A DNA stretch of 64,000 nucleotides, taken from Pseudomonas sp. BN411 (GTDB lineage Bacteria > Pseudomonadota > Gammaproteobacteria > Pseudomonadales > Pseudomonadaceae). This document shows positions 46,640 to 57,784 of this stretch, one piece after another. Location of the stretch: positions 124,001 to 188,000 of the forward strand of contig NZ_SSOM01000065.1 of assembly GCF_029871235.1 (NCBI RefSeq), read 5' to 3'. The stretch's first letter is position 1. Each line of letters begins with the position of its first letter. A program made the position numbers and the translations under genes. The notes under the pieces were generated by a model that worked only from the letters and a program-made list of their open reading frames with translations, did not search any database and had not been told where the DNA came from.

Positions 46640-49600
46640 ATGATCAGGTCGAAAATCCTATTTGCGGTACGGGTAATGGTCGCCGGTCTGCTGACCGCTG
46701 GCATCAGCCATAGCGCCCTGGCGGCCTTCGTGCCGTCGCAGGTTCCTTTGAACCTGGGCGGCCAGGTCGAGCCGAACCTCATGTTCATCCTGGACGATTC
46801 GGGGTCGATGCGCTGGGGCTTTCTGCCGGACGATCTGAAGCCTTCCTACCTCGAGCGCACAGGCGATTGGTACGAGCGCAAGGAGTGCACGGGGCGGGGC
46901 GCGTACGCCGGCAATAATCTGCATTTCTGCCCCAAGAGCGGTCATCGTTACCTGGCCTCCAGCCACCTGAACAAGTCCTACTACAACCCGTCCGTGCAGT
47001 ACCTGCCGCCAATCAAGAGCGACGGGCAGCGCTATGCCAATGCGAGCTTCTCGGCCGCATACGTGGATGGTTATGCGGGAGGACAGACGGTCAACCTCGG
47101 CAGCAACTACATGGCGATCATGGACGACTATTTTTCGCCCAGCAGCTATGAGTGCCTCAACAAACGCTGCAGCAACGTGGAGTACTACAACGGTTTCGCC
47201 GTAGGGGCGGCAACGGGAGGTGTTGCTGCGTTTTATTACGACTACGTTGGCGGGGGCTCCTGCTCCAGCAATCCGCGTCAGGACGCCTGCTATACCGAGC
47301 GCAGTGTGGGGGCGGCCGAGCAGCAGAACTTTGCCAACTGGTTCTCCTATTACCGCAGCCGCATGATGTCGGCCAAGGCCGGTGTAAGCCAGGCGTTTTC
47401 GGGGTTGTCCGGCGACGTCCGGGTAGGCTACGGCGCGATCAACGTGACAGGACAAAGCGTTGACGGGGGCTCCACCGACACCTTGGTGCGAGGCGTAAGG
47501 CGTTTCGAGGGTAGTGGTCGCTCCGAGTTCTACAATTGGCTGTTCGCCGCCTCGGCTTCTGGGGGCACGCCATTGCGCCGGGCCCTGGGGGACGCCGGTG
47601 AGTACTTCTCCCGCACTGATGCCCCCGGACCGTGGAGTTCGACTCCCGGCCAGTCGGGAGGCAAGGAGTATTCCTGCCGCCAGAGCTACACGATTCTGAC
47701 CACCGACGGTTACTGGAACAACGATGCCGCTTCCAAAAAAGCTGCGCGTGCCAATGTGGACAACAGCAACGGCCCGGTGATCAGTGGGCCGGATGGGGAG
47801 TCCTACCGTTACGTGCCAAAGTCCCCATTCAGCGACAGTCAGAAAGACACCTTGGCTGACGTGGCCATGTATTACTGGAGCCGCGACCTGCATTCCGACC
47901 TGGCCAACCGGGTGCCGACCGATCCGTCCGATCCCGCATTCTGGCAGCACATGGTGACCTTTGGCGTGGGCCTGGGGATGAGTGGGACCATCGATCCGAA
48001 AACAGCTTTCGCTGCAATTGGCACCGGTGCTTCCGTGACCTGGCCCGATCCGGCCAGTAGTGAGCCGGGCAAGCTGGATGATCTGTTGCACGCGGCAGTG
48101 AACAGTCGGGGTGGTTTTTTCAGTGCCCAGGACCCGCAACAGTTCGCCACGGCGCTGGGCGATACTCTGGCGTCGATTGCCGACCGCACCGGGTCGAATA
48201 CCTCGGCAGTACCCAACGCTCGTCGCCTGGACAGCAATACCTTGGTCTATGAGGCGTTCTATAGCAGCGCAGACTGGTCCGGCAAGTTGCTGGCCAAGCG
48301 TCCGACACAGACCAGTGCCGGGGTGGTATTCAAGGAAGTGTGGGAGGCAGGGCGGAAGTTGGGCACAGGTACACGTAGCCTGTTCACCCATAATGGCGCC
48401 GCAGGCAGGGACCATGGCGTAGCCCTGAGCTGGGGTGACCTGTCGATTGACCTCAAGGCTCGCTTCGACAACAACGAGGCGCTGTTCAACTACCTGATGG
48501 GCAGCCGCGCCAACGAGGCACCGGCCGGGCTGAAGTACCGCAATCGTTCGACCTTGCTCGGCGATATCGTCAACTCCACCCTGGTGCTCGCCAACAAGCA
48601 GGACTGGGGCTTCCATGGCCGCGTGCCAGTGCCGAGCAATGGGCAGAGCTATGCGCAGTTCGTTGCTGCCAAGGCAAGCAAGGCGCCGGTGCTGTTCGTC
48701 GGCGCCAACGACGGATTCCTGCATGCTTTCAACGCCAATAACGGCAACGAGCTCTTCGGCTACATGCCCAGTGGCGTGCTGGATAACGTCAAGCTCCTGG
48801 CTAACAGCGATTACAAGCACCGCTACTTCGTGGATGGCAAGCTGCATATCCGTGATGCCCGTCTGAACGACGAGTGGCGAACCGTGCTGCTCGGCAGCCT
48901 GGGAGCAGGTGGGAAGACTGTCTTCGCCCTCGACGTTACCGATGTCTCCACCAGTGGTTTCGGTGCCAGCAAGGTGCTCTGGGAGATCAAGGACGACGCT
49001 GACCTGGGCTATAACTTCGGCGAACCGCTGGTTGGGCGCATGAAGGATGGCAGCTGGGCGGCCATCTTCGGCAATGGCTACGGCAGCACCAATGATGACT
49101 CCGTACTGTTCATCGTCGATCTTGCTACAGGCGCGGTGAACAAGGTCCGAGCAGGAACCTCCACCGGCGGTCTTTCCAGCCCGTCGTTCGTGTACGCCAC
49201 AGACGACGCCGGCAATATCTATGTGCAGGACGTTTATGCCGGTGACCTCAACGGTAACCTTTGGAAATTCAACCTGAAGAGCAATGGCTCCGGCGTCGGT
49301 GATTTCGAGGTCAGCCTGAAGTCCGGCAACAAGCCGCAGCCGCTGTATGTGGCGGCCAATGCCCAAGGCACGCGCCAACCTATCACCGTCAAGCCGGAGA
49401 TCGCCTACCATCCGGACGGCGAGGCCAAAGGTGCGGTGGTCTACTTCGGCACCGGGCGCCTGTATAGCTCAGGGGATGTCGTGGATCTGGGCACGCAGAC
49501 CATCTATGGGATCTGGGACAAGAAGGCCAGCAATGGTTCCTCCATCGCCTTCACTGGTCGCTCGGCGCTCGAATCGCGATCAATCCTTCTTGAGGGTAAA

Positions 49601-50092
49601 GCGTTCTCGCGTGATGTCAGGGTCGTGGATGCGCCAGCCAATGGCCTGGACTGGACCACCAAGCGGGGCTGGTACCTCGACTTGACCTCACCATCTCTGG
49701 GGGCCCAGGGCGAGCGGATGATTTTCTCCCCGCGCATTCTGCTCAATCGCCTGGTCGTCGAGACTGCCATCCCGTCCTCCGATCCCTGCCAGGCCGGCGG
49801 CTCCGGCTGGACCATGGTGCTCGACATGGCAACCGGCGGGCGGCTCAACTACGTCTTGCTGGATCTGAACAAGGACGGCAAGTTCACCGAAGCCGATATG
49901 GTCGACGTCGGTGGGCAGAAGCTCCCGCCGTCCGGTATCGGCTCCACAGGCAGCATACCCACCGGTTCGTTCGACTTGATCGACCCGCAGAAATATTGGC
50001 TTTGCCGCGGTACCGGGGTGGACGATTGCATTCCTGCAGCCAATACCTTGAACGTGCTGGAAGGCCGCCAGTCCTGGAACCAGATTCGATGA
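46640..50092 (+). CDS. pilY1: PilY1 tip adhesin/mechanosensor, cassette B
   Basis: A 1150-residue secreted protein, ATG 46640 after GAAGGGAGACGC. Signal peptide about 1-28. The von Willebrand A region has an intact MIDAS motif (Asp52-x-Ser54-x-Ser56 in LDDSGSM), and the propeller carries [15 protein letters not shown] and [12 protein letters not shown]. At the position of the known calcium loop it reads [10 protein letters not shown] (855-864), which departs from DxNxDxxxD. A calcium-type loop [12 protein letters not shown] (1075-1086) lies near the C-terminus. In P. aeruginosa PilY1 is the pilus-tip adhesin that signals surface contact through c-di-GMP. It overlaps pilE by 4 bp, so there is no pilY2. 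Confidence 0.94.
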   Translation: MIRSKILFAVRVMVAGLLTAGISHSALAAFVPSQVPLNLGGQVEPNLMFILDDSGSMRWGFLPDDLKPSYLERTGDWYERKECTGRGAYAGNNLHFCPKSGHRYLASSHLNKSYYNPSVQYLPPIKSDGQRYANASFSAAYVDGYAGGQTVNLGSNYMAIMDDYFSPSSYECLNKRCSNVEYYNGFAVGAATGGVAAFYYDYVGGGSCSSNPRQDACYTERSVGAAEQQNFANWFSYYRSRMMSAKAGVSQAFSGLSGDVRVGYGAINVTGQSVDGGSTDTLVRGVRRFEGSGRSEFYNWLFAASASGGTPLRRALGDAGEYFSRTDAPGPWSSTPGQSGGKEYSCRQSYTILTTDGYWNNDAASKKAARANVDNSNGPVISGPDGESYRYVPKSPFSDSQKDTLADVAMYYWSRDLHSDLANRVPTDPSDPAFWQHMVTFGVGLGMSGTIDPKTAFAAIGTGASVTWPDPASSEPGKLDDLLHAAVNSRGGFFSAQDPQQFATALGDTLASIADRTGSNTSAVPNARRLDSNTLVYEAFYSSADWSGKLLAKRPTQTSAGVVFKEVWEAGRKLGTGTRSLFTHNGAAGRDHGVALSWGDLSIDLKARFDNNEALFNYLMGSRANEAPAGLKYRNRSTLLGDIVNSTLVLANKQDWGFHGRVPVPSNGQSYAQFVAAKASKAPVLFVGANDGFLHAFNANNGNELFGYMPSGVLDNVKLLANSDYKHRYFVDGKLHIRDARLNDEWRTVLLGSLGAGGKTVFALDVTDVSTSGFGASKVLWEIKDDADLGYNFGEPLVGRMKDGSWAAIFGNGYGSTNDDSVLFIVDLATGAVNKVRAGTSTGGLSSPSFVYATDDAGNIYVQDVYAGDLNGNLWKFNLKSNGSGVGDFEVSLKSGNKPQPLYVAANAQGTRQPITVKPEIAYHPDGEAKGAVVYFGTGRLYSSGDVVDLGTQTIYGIWDKKASNGSSIAFTGRSALESRSILLEGKAFSRDVRVVDAPANGLDWTTKRGWYLDLTSPSLGAQGERMIFSPRILLNRLVVETAIPSSDPCQAGGSGWTMVLDMATGGRLNYVLLDLNKDGKFTEADMVDVGGQKLPPSGIGSTGSIPTGSFDLIDPQKYWLCRGTGVDDCIPAANTLNVLEGRQSWNQIR

Positions 50093-50505
50093 AGAACAGC
50101 AAGGCGTTCACTCTGATTGAACTGATGATCGTGGTGGCTGTGATCGGCATACTCGCCGCAATTGCCTATCCCAGTTACACGGAGCACGTGCGACGCGGGA
50201 AGCGGGCCGAAGCCAAGGCCGCCCTGATGGAGGGAGCTCAGGCATTGGAGCGCTATTACTCCACCCACAGCTCCTACCTGGATACCAACGGGAATTTCGC
50301 TGCCGTTTTCGCCACACAGACGCCCGCTTCGGGGGCGGCCAACTTCACCCTTGCCGCTCAAGGGGCGGCGACCGCAACCACCTTCCAGCTGCGGGCCACC
50401 CGAACCGGCAGCATGGCGGGTGACCCGTGCGGTGACTTCCAGATCAGCCACACCGGTGCGCGCACGCTGGCCAATGCGACGCGCACCGTGGCCGAGTGCT
50501 GGTAG
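50089..50505 (+). CDS. pilE: PilE-type minor pilin, cassette B (Ala before cleavage site)
   Basis: A 138-residue minor pilin, ATG 50089, overlapping the pilY1 stop. The leader is MKNSKA, cut before [24 protein letters not shown], so position -1 is Ala (GCG) where Gly is almost invariant. Glu at +5 is kept. In P. aeruginosa pilin, Ala is the replacement of the -1 Gly best tolerated by PilD. The C-terminus has the usual Cys pair (DPCGDF and AECW). It closes cassette B and is followed by a hairpin before converging pilR. Confidence 0.9.
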   Translation: MKNSKAFTLIELMIVVAVIGILAAIAYPSYTEHVRRGKRAEAKAALMEGAQALERYYSTHSSYLDTNGNFAAVFATQTPASGAANFTLAAQGAATATTFQLRATRTGSMAGDPCGDFQISHTGARTLANATRTVAECW

Positions 50506-50572
50506 GTATTAGCGGGTAAGTTCGTGGCGGATTTTCCATCCAGCGCCTGCTGCACTCCGGAGGCATTCGTAG

Positions 50573-50598
50573 GAGCCAGCTCGTTGGTGAGCTGGCTC
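50573..50598. repeat. REP-like hairpin between converging pilE and pilR
   Basis: GAGCCAGCTC pairs perfectly with GAGCTGGCTC around GTTGGT. The preceding GTAGGAGC is typical of pseudomonad REP units. It probably ends transcription from both sides. Confidence 0.7.
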
Positions 50599-50611
50599 TT
50601 GAGGGCCGGTG

Positions 50612-51949
<1,338 letters not shown>

Positions 51950-51951
51950 GG

Positions 51952-53553
51952 TCAGCTCAGTTTGCGCGGATGGGCGAAGGTAATGCGGAAGCAACTGCCG
52001 CCGTGCTCGCGCGGTTTGTAGTCAAGGCGGGCCTGGTTGCTCTCGCAGAGTTCGCGGGAGATGTACAGGCCCAGGCCAGTGCCCTTGCTTTCGGTGGTGA
52101 AGAAGGGCTCGAAGATACTGTGTACCTGCTCAGGCGTAACGCCTTCCCCGTCGTCTTCCACCTCCAGTACCGGCAGGTCGCTTTCGGGGTCGCGGAACAA
52201 CTTGAGCCAGACCTGGCCCTGGGTGTTTTTCTTGCTGCTGTAGCGTAGGCCGTTCTGCACCAGGTTGGTCAGCACCTGGGTGAGCTGGTGCGGATCCATG
52301 CGGGTCTGCAGGGTGCTGCCGAGTGTGCTCAGGTGCAGGGTCTGGTTAGGGCCGGAGGAGGTACGGAATTCACTGGCGAAGCGCGTCAGCCAGTACTTGA
52401 GGTCCAGCAGCTGCGGTTCCGACTGTCGACGGCGGGACAGCTGGAGCACGTTCTCGATCACGAGGTTCATGCGCCGCGAGTGGTCCTGGATAATCTGCGC
52501 CAGGCGCCGATCCGGGCTCTGGAGTTCGTCCGACTCCTGTAGCAACTGGGCCGCGTGGCTGATGGCCCCCAGGGGATTACGAATTTCATGGGCGATGCCG
52601 GCCGTCAGGCGGCCGAGGGACGCGAGTTTGAGCTGCTGGGCCTGCTGGGCGATCTGCGAGATGTCTTCGAGGAAGACCAGGGTGTTCTGCTGACCGCCCC
52701 GCTGGAGGTGGACGAAGCTCGGCTGCAGCGTCGGGCCGTTGGCGAACGCCTGGAGGCTCTGCGGCCGGAGGGTCGGGTTGGCGAGCCAGAGCTGCAGGCT
52801 TTCCAGCAACTCCGGGCATTGGCTGTTCAGGGGGCGCCCCGACAGGCTGTCCTTGCCCAGCAGGGTTTGGGCGCCATTGTTGGCGAGCAGGACCAGGTTC
52901 TGAGGGTCCAGTACCAGGATGCCGGTGCGCATGCGCTCGAGTATCTGGGCGTTCAGCGCCTCCAGACTCGCCACATCCTCAGCGCGCTGCTCCGCAAGCG
53001 TCTCGCTGAGTTGCAGGCGCCGGCTCAGCCCCTGGATGAACAGCGCTGCGGCGAAACACAGGGTGCCGAAGCCACCGGCCTGGACGAATTGGCTGGCGGC
53101 TGCGGGCTGGCTGATGCTGAGGTAGAAGGTCAGGTAGATCAGGCCGATCGTTGCCACGGCGGCCACCAGGAGCCCGATACGCCCGCGCAGGAGGATATTG
53201 GAGATGGCCACCGAGACCACGATGAGGTTGGCGATGCCACTCGGCGTACCGCCTGCCGCGAAGAACAGGCAAGAGAGCAGCAACACATCCACCACGGCCA
53301 GACTGAAGACCTGCACCATGCTCCTCGGGCGGGGCACCAGTGCGGCGATCAGGGCGTTCAGGATCAGGTAGAACCAGCTGGCGTTGCGAAACAGGTCGGG
53401 CCGCGCGAGATCCAGCAGACGGTCGTCCATTTCGCTGGAGATCAGTAGGACCAGCACCAGGCCGATCAGCAGCCGGTAGAGGCTGTAGAGACGGAAGATG
53501 CGTCGCCCCTGGGCGCTGAGCCCGGTCGGGAGGGGGCGGGTATCAGCGTTCAC
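51952..53553 (-). CDS. pilS: Sensor histidine kinase PilS (GTG start)
   Basis: A 533-residue inner-membrane kinase. GTG 53553 (MNADTRPLPTGLSAQG) is chosen: it gives a length close to known PilS (530) and overlaps the upstream gene by 11 bases. About six membrane segments occupy residues 20-190, followed by a PAS-like part and the kinase core. His in GIAHEIRNPLG is the phosphorylation site; NLVQNGLRY, DDGEGV and GTGLGLYI are the N, G1 and G2 boxes. PilS senses pilin level in the membrane and controls PilR. Confidence 0.95.
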   Translation of the reverse strand: MNADTRPLPTGLSAQGRRIFRLYSLYRLLIGLVLVLLISSEMDDRLLDLARPDLFRNASWFYLILNALIAALVPRPRSMVQVFSLAVVDVLLLSCLFFAAGGTPSGIANLIVVSVAISNILLRGRIGLLVAAVATIGLIYLTFYLSISQPAAASQFVQAGGFGTLCFAAALFIQGLSRRLQLSETLAEQRAEDVASLEALNAQILERMRTGILVLDPQNLVLLANNGAQTLLGKDSLSGRPLNSQCPELLESLQLWLANPTLRPQSLQAFANGPTLQPSFVHLQRGGQQNTLVFLEDISQIAQQAQQLKLASLGRLTAGIAHEIRNPLGAISHAAQLLQESDELQSPDRRLAQIIQDHSRRMNLVIENVLQLSRRRQSEPQLLDLKYWLTRFASEFRTSSGPNQTLHLSTLGSTLQTRMDPHQLTQVLTNLVQNGLRYSSKKNTQGQVWLKLFRDPESDLPVLEVEDDGEGVTPEQVHSIFEPFFTTESKGTGLGLYISRELCESNQARLDYKPREHGGSCFRITFAHPRKLS

Positions 53554-53779
53554 CGGAACCCTGGTCCTGTTCCAGATGGGCCCGGCTGCAGTACCAGCGA
53601 TCGTCCTGGGACAGGGCGTGGTTGCGAGGAACGTGAACACCGCATTGTGCGCAACGCACCATCGGTTGTGTTTCGTCCTGCTGGCGTGGCTTGGGGCGGG
53701 GCGTCGAGGGAGTCTTGAAGCGGCGCCACAGCCAGATGGCGGCGAAGATCACGACAATCCAGAACAGCAGGCGAAACAT
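53543..53779 (-). CDS. PP0621 family small membrane protein
   Basis: A 78-residue product from ATG 53779; the frame continues upstream without a start signal. Its N-terminus is a single hydrophobic segment MFRLLFWIVVIFAAIWLWRRF, followed by a basic linker and a small zinc-ribbon-like end (CAQCGVHVPRNHAL and WYCSRAH, with three Cys and two His). Proteins of this kind (PP0621) are encoded upstream of pilS in pseudomonads. Their role is not known. It overlaps pilS by 11 bases, so the two are probably translated together. Confidence 0.87.
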   Translation of the reverse strand: MFRLLFWIVVIFAAIWLWRRFKTPSTPRPKPRQQDETQPMVRCAQCGVHVPRNHALSQDDRWYCSRAHLEQDQGSGER

Positions 53780-53951
53780 GCCGAAGGTGCTCTCTTCTTG
53801 GTGGAAAGCAGGCAGTTTAGCCAAGCCGGTTGCCTGCGCACAGAGATCGGCCGCACGCTGGTGCAACTTGCGTGGTTTTCGCTGCGGACGCGCCGGAGTA
53901 TGGTGGCCTTGAGGCGCATTCGATGCCTCGCACAACGCTCGGGAGGCGGCC

Positions 53952-55583
53952 ATGCGCCAAAACCTGCGAATCGTGATGGCCCAGCTCAATTTCCGTGTCG
54001 GCGACGTCCAGGGCAATGTCGAGCGGATAATCGAGGCGGCGAACTCCGCCCGCGAGGCCTGGGAGGCGGATGTCATCGTCTTCCCCGAGCTGTCCCTGTG
54101 CGGCTATCCACCGGAGGACCTGCTGCTGCGCTCCAGCATGCAGCGGCGAATCGAGATGGGGCTGCAGCGGCTGCGCGACGAAGTACGCGGCATCTACCTC
54201 GTGGTCGGTTATCCCTGGTTGGAAGATGAGCTGCGCTACAACGCTTGCGCGGTGATCGCCGATGGCCAGTTGCTGGCCAGTTACTACAAGCAGTGCCTGC
54301 CCAATTACCGGGTATTCGACGAGAAACGCTACTTCGAGTCCGGACAGCAGCCGTGCGTCGTCGACATCAAGGGTGTGGCGGTGGCGCTGTCGATCTGTGA
54401 AGACATCTGGTTTCCCGAGCCCATGGCCCAGGCCCGCGCCGCCGGGGCGAAGCTGATGCTCAGCCTGAATGCCTCACCTTTCCATCTGGACAAGCAGCTG
54501 GAGCGCGAAGAGGTGCTGGCCGAGCGGGTGGCGGAGGGCGAGATACCGGTGATCTACGTGAACCAGGTCGGTGGGCAGGACGAGTTGGTATTCGACGGTG
54601 GCAGTTGCGTCATGGATACCGGCGGGATGATCTGCCAGCGCGCGCCGGCCTTCGTCGAAGGCCTCTACCCGGTAGACCTGCAATTGCAGGACGGGGTCTG
54701 GCGGCCACGTCGGACCCATTGCGCTGAGCTTCCGGAGCTGGAAGCGAGTGCCTATCAGGCGTTGGTGATGGGGGTGCGTGACTACGTTCGGAAGAACGGC
54801 TTCAAGGGTGTGGTGATGGGATTGTCTGGCGGTATCGATTCGGCCTTGACCCTTGCGGTGGCCGTCGATGCTCTGGGGGCGGAGCGTGTGGAGGCCGTGA
54901 TGATGCCCTATCACTACACGGCGCAGATCAGCCTGGAGGATGCCGAGGCTGAGGCACAACTGCTTGGCGTCGGATATCGGGTACTGCCAATTGCGCCTGT
55001 GGTTGAGGCTTTCCAGCAGGTCGTGGCGCCGGTGTTCGATGGTCATTCCCGAGATGCCAGCGAGGAGAATTTGCAGGCACGCTGCCGCGGCACGCTGCTG
55101 ATGGCCATTTCCAACAAGAAGGGCAGCCTGGTGCTGAGCACCGGTAACAAGAGCGAGCTGGCGGTGGGCTACGCGACGCTGTATGGCGATATGGCAGGTG
55201 GGTTCGATGTGCTCAAGGATGTGCCGAAGTCGCTGGTCTTCCGTCTAGCCGAGTACCGCAACAGCCTGGGCCCTGTGATCCCGCCACGGGTGATCGAGCG
55301 GCCACCCTCGGCGGAGCTGGCCCCGGGGCAGCAGGATGACGATTCGCTGCCGCCCTATCCGGTGCTGGACGAGATTCTCAAGCTCTACATCGAACATGAC
55401 CTGTCGGCCAACGCCATCATTGCCGAGGGGTTCGATGAGGATACCGTGAATCGGGTGCTGGGCATGGTGGATCGCAACGAATACAAGCGGCGCCAGGCGG
55501 CGGTGGGCATCCGGGTGACGCAGCGGGGGTTCGGGCGGGACCGGCGCTATCCCATTACCTCGGGGTGGCGGTTGGGGGATTGA
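53952..55583 (+). CDS. nadE: Glutamine-dependent NAD+ synthetase
   Basis: A 543-residue two-domain cytoplasmic enzyme. The N-terminal nitrilase-type glutaminase has its triad: Glu46 (FPELSLCGYP), Lys113 (YYKQCLPNY) and Cys149 (LSICEDIWFPEP). The C-terminal synthetase has the pyrophosphate loop LSGGIDSALT (about residue 292) and LSTGNKSELAVGYATLYGD. It makes NAD+ from deamido-NAD+, ATP and glutamine. Position between pilS and bamD differs from what I recall in PAO1, which has an ammonia-type NadE elsewhere. Transcribed alone, ending at a strong terminator. Confidence 0.95.
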   Translation: MRQNLRIVMAQLNFRVGDVQGNVERIIEAANSAREAWEADVIVFPELSLCGYPPEDLLLRSSMQRRIEMGLQRLRDEVRGIYLVVGYPWLEDELRYNACAVIADGQLLASYYKQCLPNYRVFDEKRYFESGQQPCVVDIKGVAVALSICEDIWFPEPMAQARAAGAKLMLSLNASPFHLDKQLEREEVLAERVAEGEIPVIYVNQVGGQDELVFDGGSCVMDTGGMICQRAPAFVEGLYPVDLQLQDGVWRPRRTHCAELPELEASAYQALVMGVRDYVRKNGFKGVVMGLSGGIDSALTLAVAVDALGAERVEAVMMPYHYTAQISLEDAEAEAQLLGVGYRVLPIAPVVEAFQQVVAPVFDGHSRDASEENLQARCRGTLLMAISNKKGSLVLSTGNKSELAVGYATLYGDMAGGFDVLKDVPKSLVFRLAEYRNSLGPVIPPRVIERPPSAELAPGQQDDDSLPPYPVLDEILKLYIEHDLSANAIIAEGFDEDTVNRVLGMVDRNEYKRRQAAVGIRVTQRGFGRDRRYPITSGWRLGD

Positions 55584-55601
55584 AGCAGGGCTGAAACGAA
55601 G

Positions 55602-55624
55602 AAGGGAGGCCATTGGCCTCCCTT
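55602..55624. terminator. Bidirectional terminator between nadE and bamD
   Basis: AAGGGAGGCCA-T-TGGCCTCCCTT is a nearly continuous palindrome. T-rich CCTTTA follows on the forward strand. It lies between converging nadE and bamD. Confidence 0.7.
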
Positions 55625-55642
55625 CCTTTATCGCGGCACTGC

Positions 55643-56662
55643 TCAGTCGAACAGGCCGAAGGTCATGTAGCTGAACCAGGAACGGTCGTTCTGGTTGGCT
55701 TCGGACTCGTGCTGTTCTTCCTGCACTTCGTCCTGGTTCTCCGGCAGCAGTTCTTCCGGGATCTGCTCCTTGGCGTCTTCGTACTGCTTGATCACGTCCT
55801 GGGCGGCGCGGGTTTCGCCCGGGGGCAGCGGCGCTTCGTTTTCGATCAGACCCAGGGTGGCCTTGGCCAGCCAGGAGCGGTTGTCGGCCTCTTCTTCACG
55901 AGGAACGAACTGGCCGTCGACCAGGGTCGGGTGGTCCGGGTAGTTCAGCTTCAGGGTTTCCAGGCTGGAAGCAGCCAGCTCGTTCAGGCCCAGGCGCTGG
56001 TAAGCCTCGACCATTACGGCCAGGCCATCACCCACAGCGGGGGTTTCCTGGAAGTTTTCCACTACGTAGCGACCGCGGTTGGCGGCGGCGACGTAGGCCT
56101 CGCGGGTCAGATAGTAGTGGGCAACGTGGATTTCGTAGGCGGCCAGCAGGTTGCGCAGGTAGATCATGCGCTGCTTGGCATCCGGGGCGTAGCGGCTGTT
56201 CGGGTAGCGGCTGGTGAGCTGGGCGAACTCGTTGTAGGAGTCGCGGGCGGCGCCCGGGTCACGCTTGGTCATGTCCAGCGGCAGGAAGCGCGCCAGCAGG
56301 CCACGGTCCTGTTCGAAGGAGGCCAGGCCTTTCAGGTAGTAGGCGTAGTCAACGTTCGGGTGCTGCGGGTGCAGGCGGATGAAGCGCTCGGCGGCGGACT
56401 TGGCAGCTTCCGGTTCGACGTTCTTGTAATAGGCGTAGATCAGCTCGAGCTGGGCCTGTTCGGCGTAGCGGCCGAAGGGATAGCGGGATTCCAGGGCCTT
56501 GAGCTTGGCGATGGCGGGGGTGTAGCTGCTGTTGTCCAGATCGGCCTGGGCCTGCTGATACAGCTCGGCCTCGCTCAGGTTCTCGTCCACCACTTCCTTA
56601 TTGGAGGAACAGGCGGCGGCGAGGGCGAGAGTGGCGATCAGCAGCAGGTGTTTCACTTGCAT
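55643..56662 (-). CDS. bamD: Outer-membrane assembly lipoprotein BamD
   Basis: A 339-residue lipoprotein of the BAM complex. Signal peptide with lipobox LAAAC (Cys18). The body has the TPR-like repeats expected ([37 protein letters not shown] and following), with conserved ALESRYPFG and [11 protein letters not shown]. The C-terminal extension after residue 245 is acidic and Glu-rich ([21 protein letters not shown]), longer than in E. coli BamD (245 residues) and common in pseudomonads. It is divergent from rluD. Confidence 0.96.
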   Translation of the reverse strand: MQVKHLLLIATLALAAACSSNKEVVDENLSEAELYQQAQADLDNSSYTPAIAKLKALESRYPFGRYAEQAQLELIYAYYKNVEPEAAKSAAERFIRLHPQHPNVDYAYYLKGLASFEQDRGLLARFLPLDMTKRDPGAARDSYNEFAQLTSRYPNSRYAPDAKQRMIYLRNLLAAYEIHVAHYYLTREAYVAAANRGRYVVENFQETPAVGDGLAVMVEAYQRLGLNELAASSLETLKLNYPDHPTLVDGQFVPREEEADNRSWLAKATLGLIENEAPLPPGETRAAQDVIKQYEDAKEQIPEELLPENQDEVQEEQHESEANQNDRSWFSYMTFGLFD

Positions 56663-56710
56663 GGCGGCTTGCGTCCCTGTGACGGCTGGCTGTCTTGGCT
56701 GGAGCCGTCC

Positions 56711-56719
56711 TGTTATGAT
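56711..56719 (+). promoter_or_regulatory. Probable extended -10 promoter of rluD
   Basis: TGTTATGAT fits the TGnTATAAT extended -10 pattern (5 of 6 in the hexamer) and lies 91 bases before the rluD start. Confidence 0.45.
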
Positions 56720-56809
56720 GGGCGCCCCGGAACCCCCGGGACAAAGACGCGGTATTTAACCACAAGCGCGCAACCGAAACCAAAGGCTGCGCCCCCTCCG
56801 TTCCCGAGC

Positions 56810-57784
56810 ATGTCTTCTAATACCAAGCAGGTCATTCAACTCAGCGCCGAGGTCCCGTCCGAATTGGGTGGGCAACGTCTCGATCAGGTCGCTGCACAAC
56901 TTTTTTCCGAGCACTCCCGTTCTCGCCTCGCTGGCTGGATCAAGGACGGGCTCCTGACCGTTGACGGCAGCGTGCTGCGTCCGCGCGACATCGTGTATGG
57001 CGGCTCTCAACTGGAGCTGAATGCCGAGCAGGAGGCCCAGGGCGAGTGGGTGGCCCAGGACATCGAGCTCGACATCGTCTACGAGGATGAGCACCTGCTG
57101 GTGCTGGACAAGCCCGCCGGCCTGGTGGTGCATCCGGCCGCAGGGCATGCCGACGGCACCTTGCTGAATGCCCTGCTGCACCATGTGCCGGGGCTGGAGA
57201 ATGTGCCGCGAGCGGGCATCGTCCATCGCCTGGACAAGGACACCACCGGCTTGATGGTGGTGGCCAAGACCCTCGAAGCTCACACCAGCCTGGTGGCACA
57301 GCTTCAGGCACGCAGCGTGAGCCGCATCTATGAAGCAGTGGTGGTCGGCGTGATCACCTCCGGTGGCAAGGTGGATGCTCCCATCGGTCGTCACGGCCAG
57401 CAGCGCCAGCGTATGGCCGTAGTTGCCGGCGGCAAGCCCGCCGTCAGCCACTATCGCGTGCTGGAGCGCTTCCGCTCTCATACCCACACCCGCGTCAAGC
57501 TGGAAACCGGCCGTACCCACCAGATTCGCGTGCACATGGCCTATGTGAACTACCCGCTGGTGGGCGACCCCGTCTACGGCGGTCGTTTCCGCATTCCGCC
57601 GGCAGCGAACCAAACGCTGATCCAGACCCTCAAGGAATTCCCGCGCCAGGCCCTGCATGCGCGCTTCCTTGAACTGGACCACCCGGTAAGCGGCGAGCGT
57701 ATGAAGTGGGAGTCCCCGCTGCCTGACGATTTCGTCTGGCTGCTCAGCCTGCTGCGCCAGGATCGCGAGTCCTTCGAGCAATGA
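56810..57784 (+). CDS. rluD: 23S rRNA pseudouridine synthase RluD
   Basis: A 324-residue enzyme that makes pseudouridines in helix 69 of 23S rRNA (1911, 1915, 1917 in E. coli). ATG 56810 (MSSNTKQVIQLSAEVP) starts the family chain; the open frame before it runs across the divergent bamD and is noncoding. The S4 RNA-binding part (residues about 18-90) has RLDQVAAQLF and SRSRLAGWIKDG. The catalytic Asp lies in GIVHRLDKDTTGLMV. LETGRTHQIRVHMAY is also complete. The stop overlaps the pgeF ATG by 4 bp. Confidence 0.97.
   Translation: MSSNTKQVIQLSAEVPSELGGQRLDQVAAQLFSEHSRSRLAGWIKDGLLTVDGSVLRPRDIVYGGSQLELNAEQEAQGEWVAQDIELDIVYEDEHLLVLDKPAGLVVHPAAGHADGTLLNALLHHVPGLENVPRAGIVHRLDKDTTGLMVVAKTLEAHTSLVAQLQARSVSRIYEAVVVGVITSGGKVDAPIGRHGQQRQRMAVVAGGKPAVSHYRVLERFRSHTHTRVKLETGRTHQIRVHMAYVNYPLVGDPVYGGRFRIPPAANQTLIQTLKEFPRQALHARFLELDHPVSGERMKWESPLPDDFVWLLSLLRQDRESFEQ

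Noticed and set aside
55613-56809. N-terminal extension of RluD by about 400 codons
   Set aside because: It runs antisense across bamD and has no domain; RluD proteins begin at MSSNTKQ-like starts.
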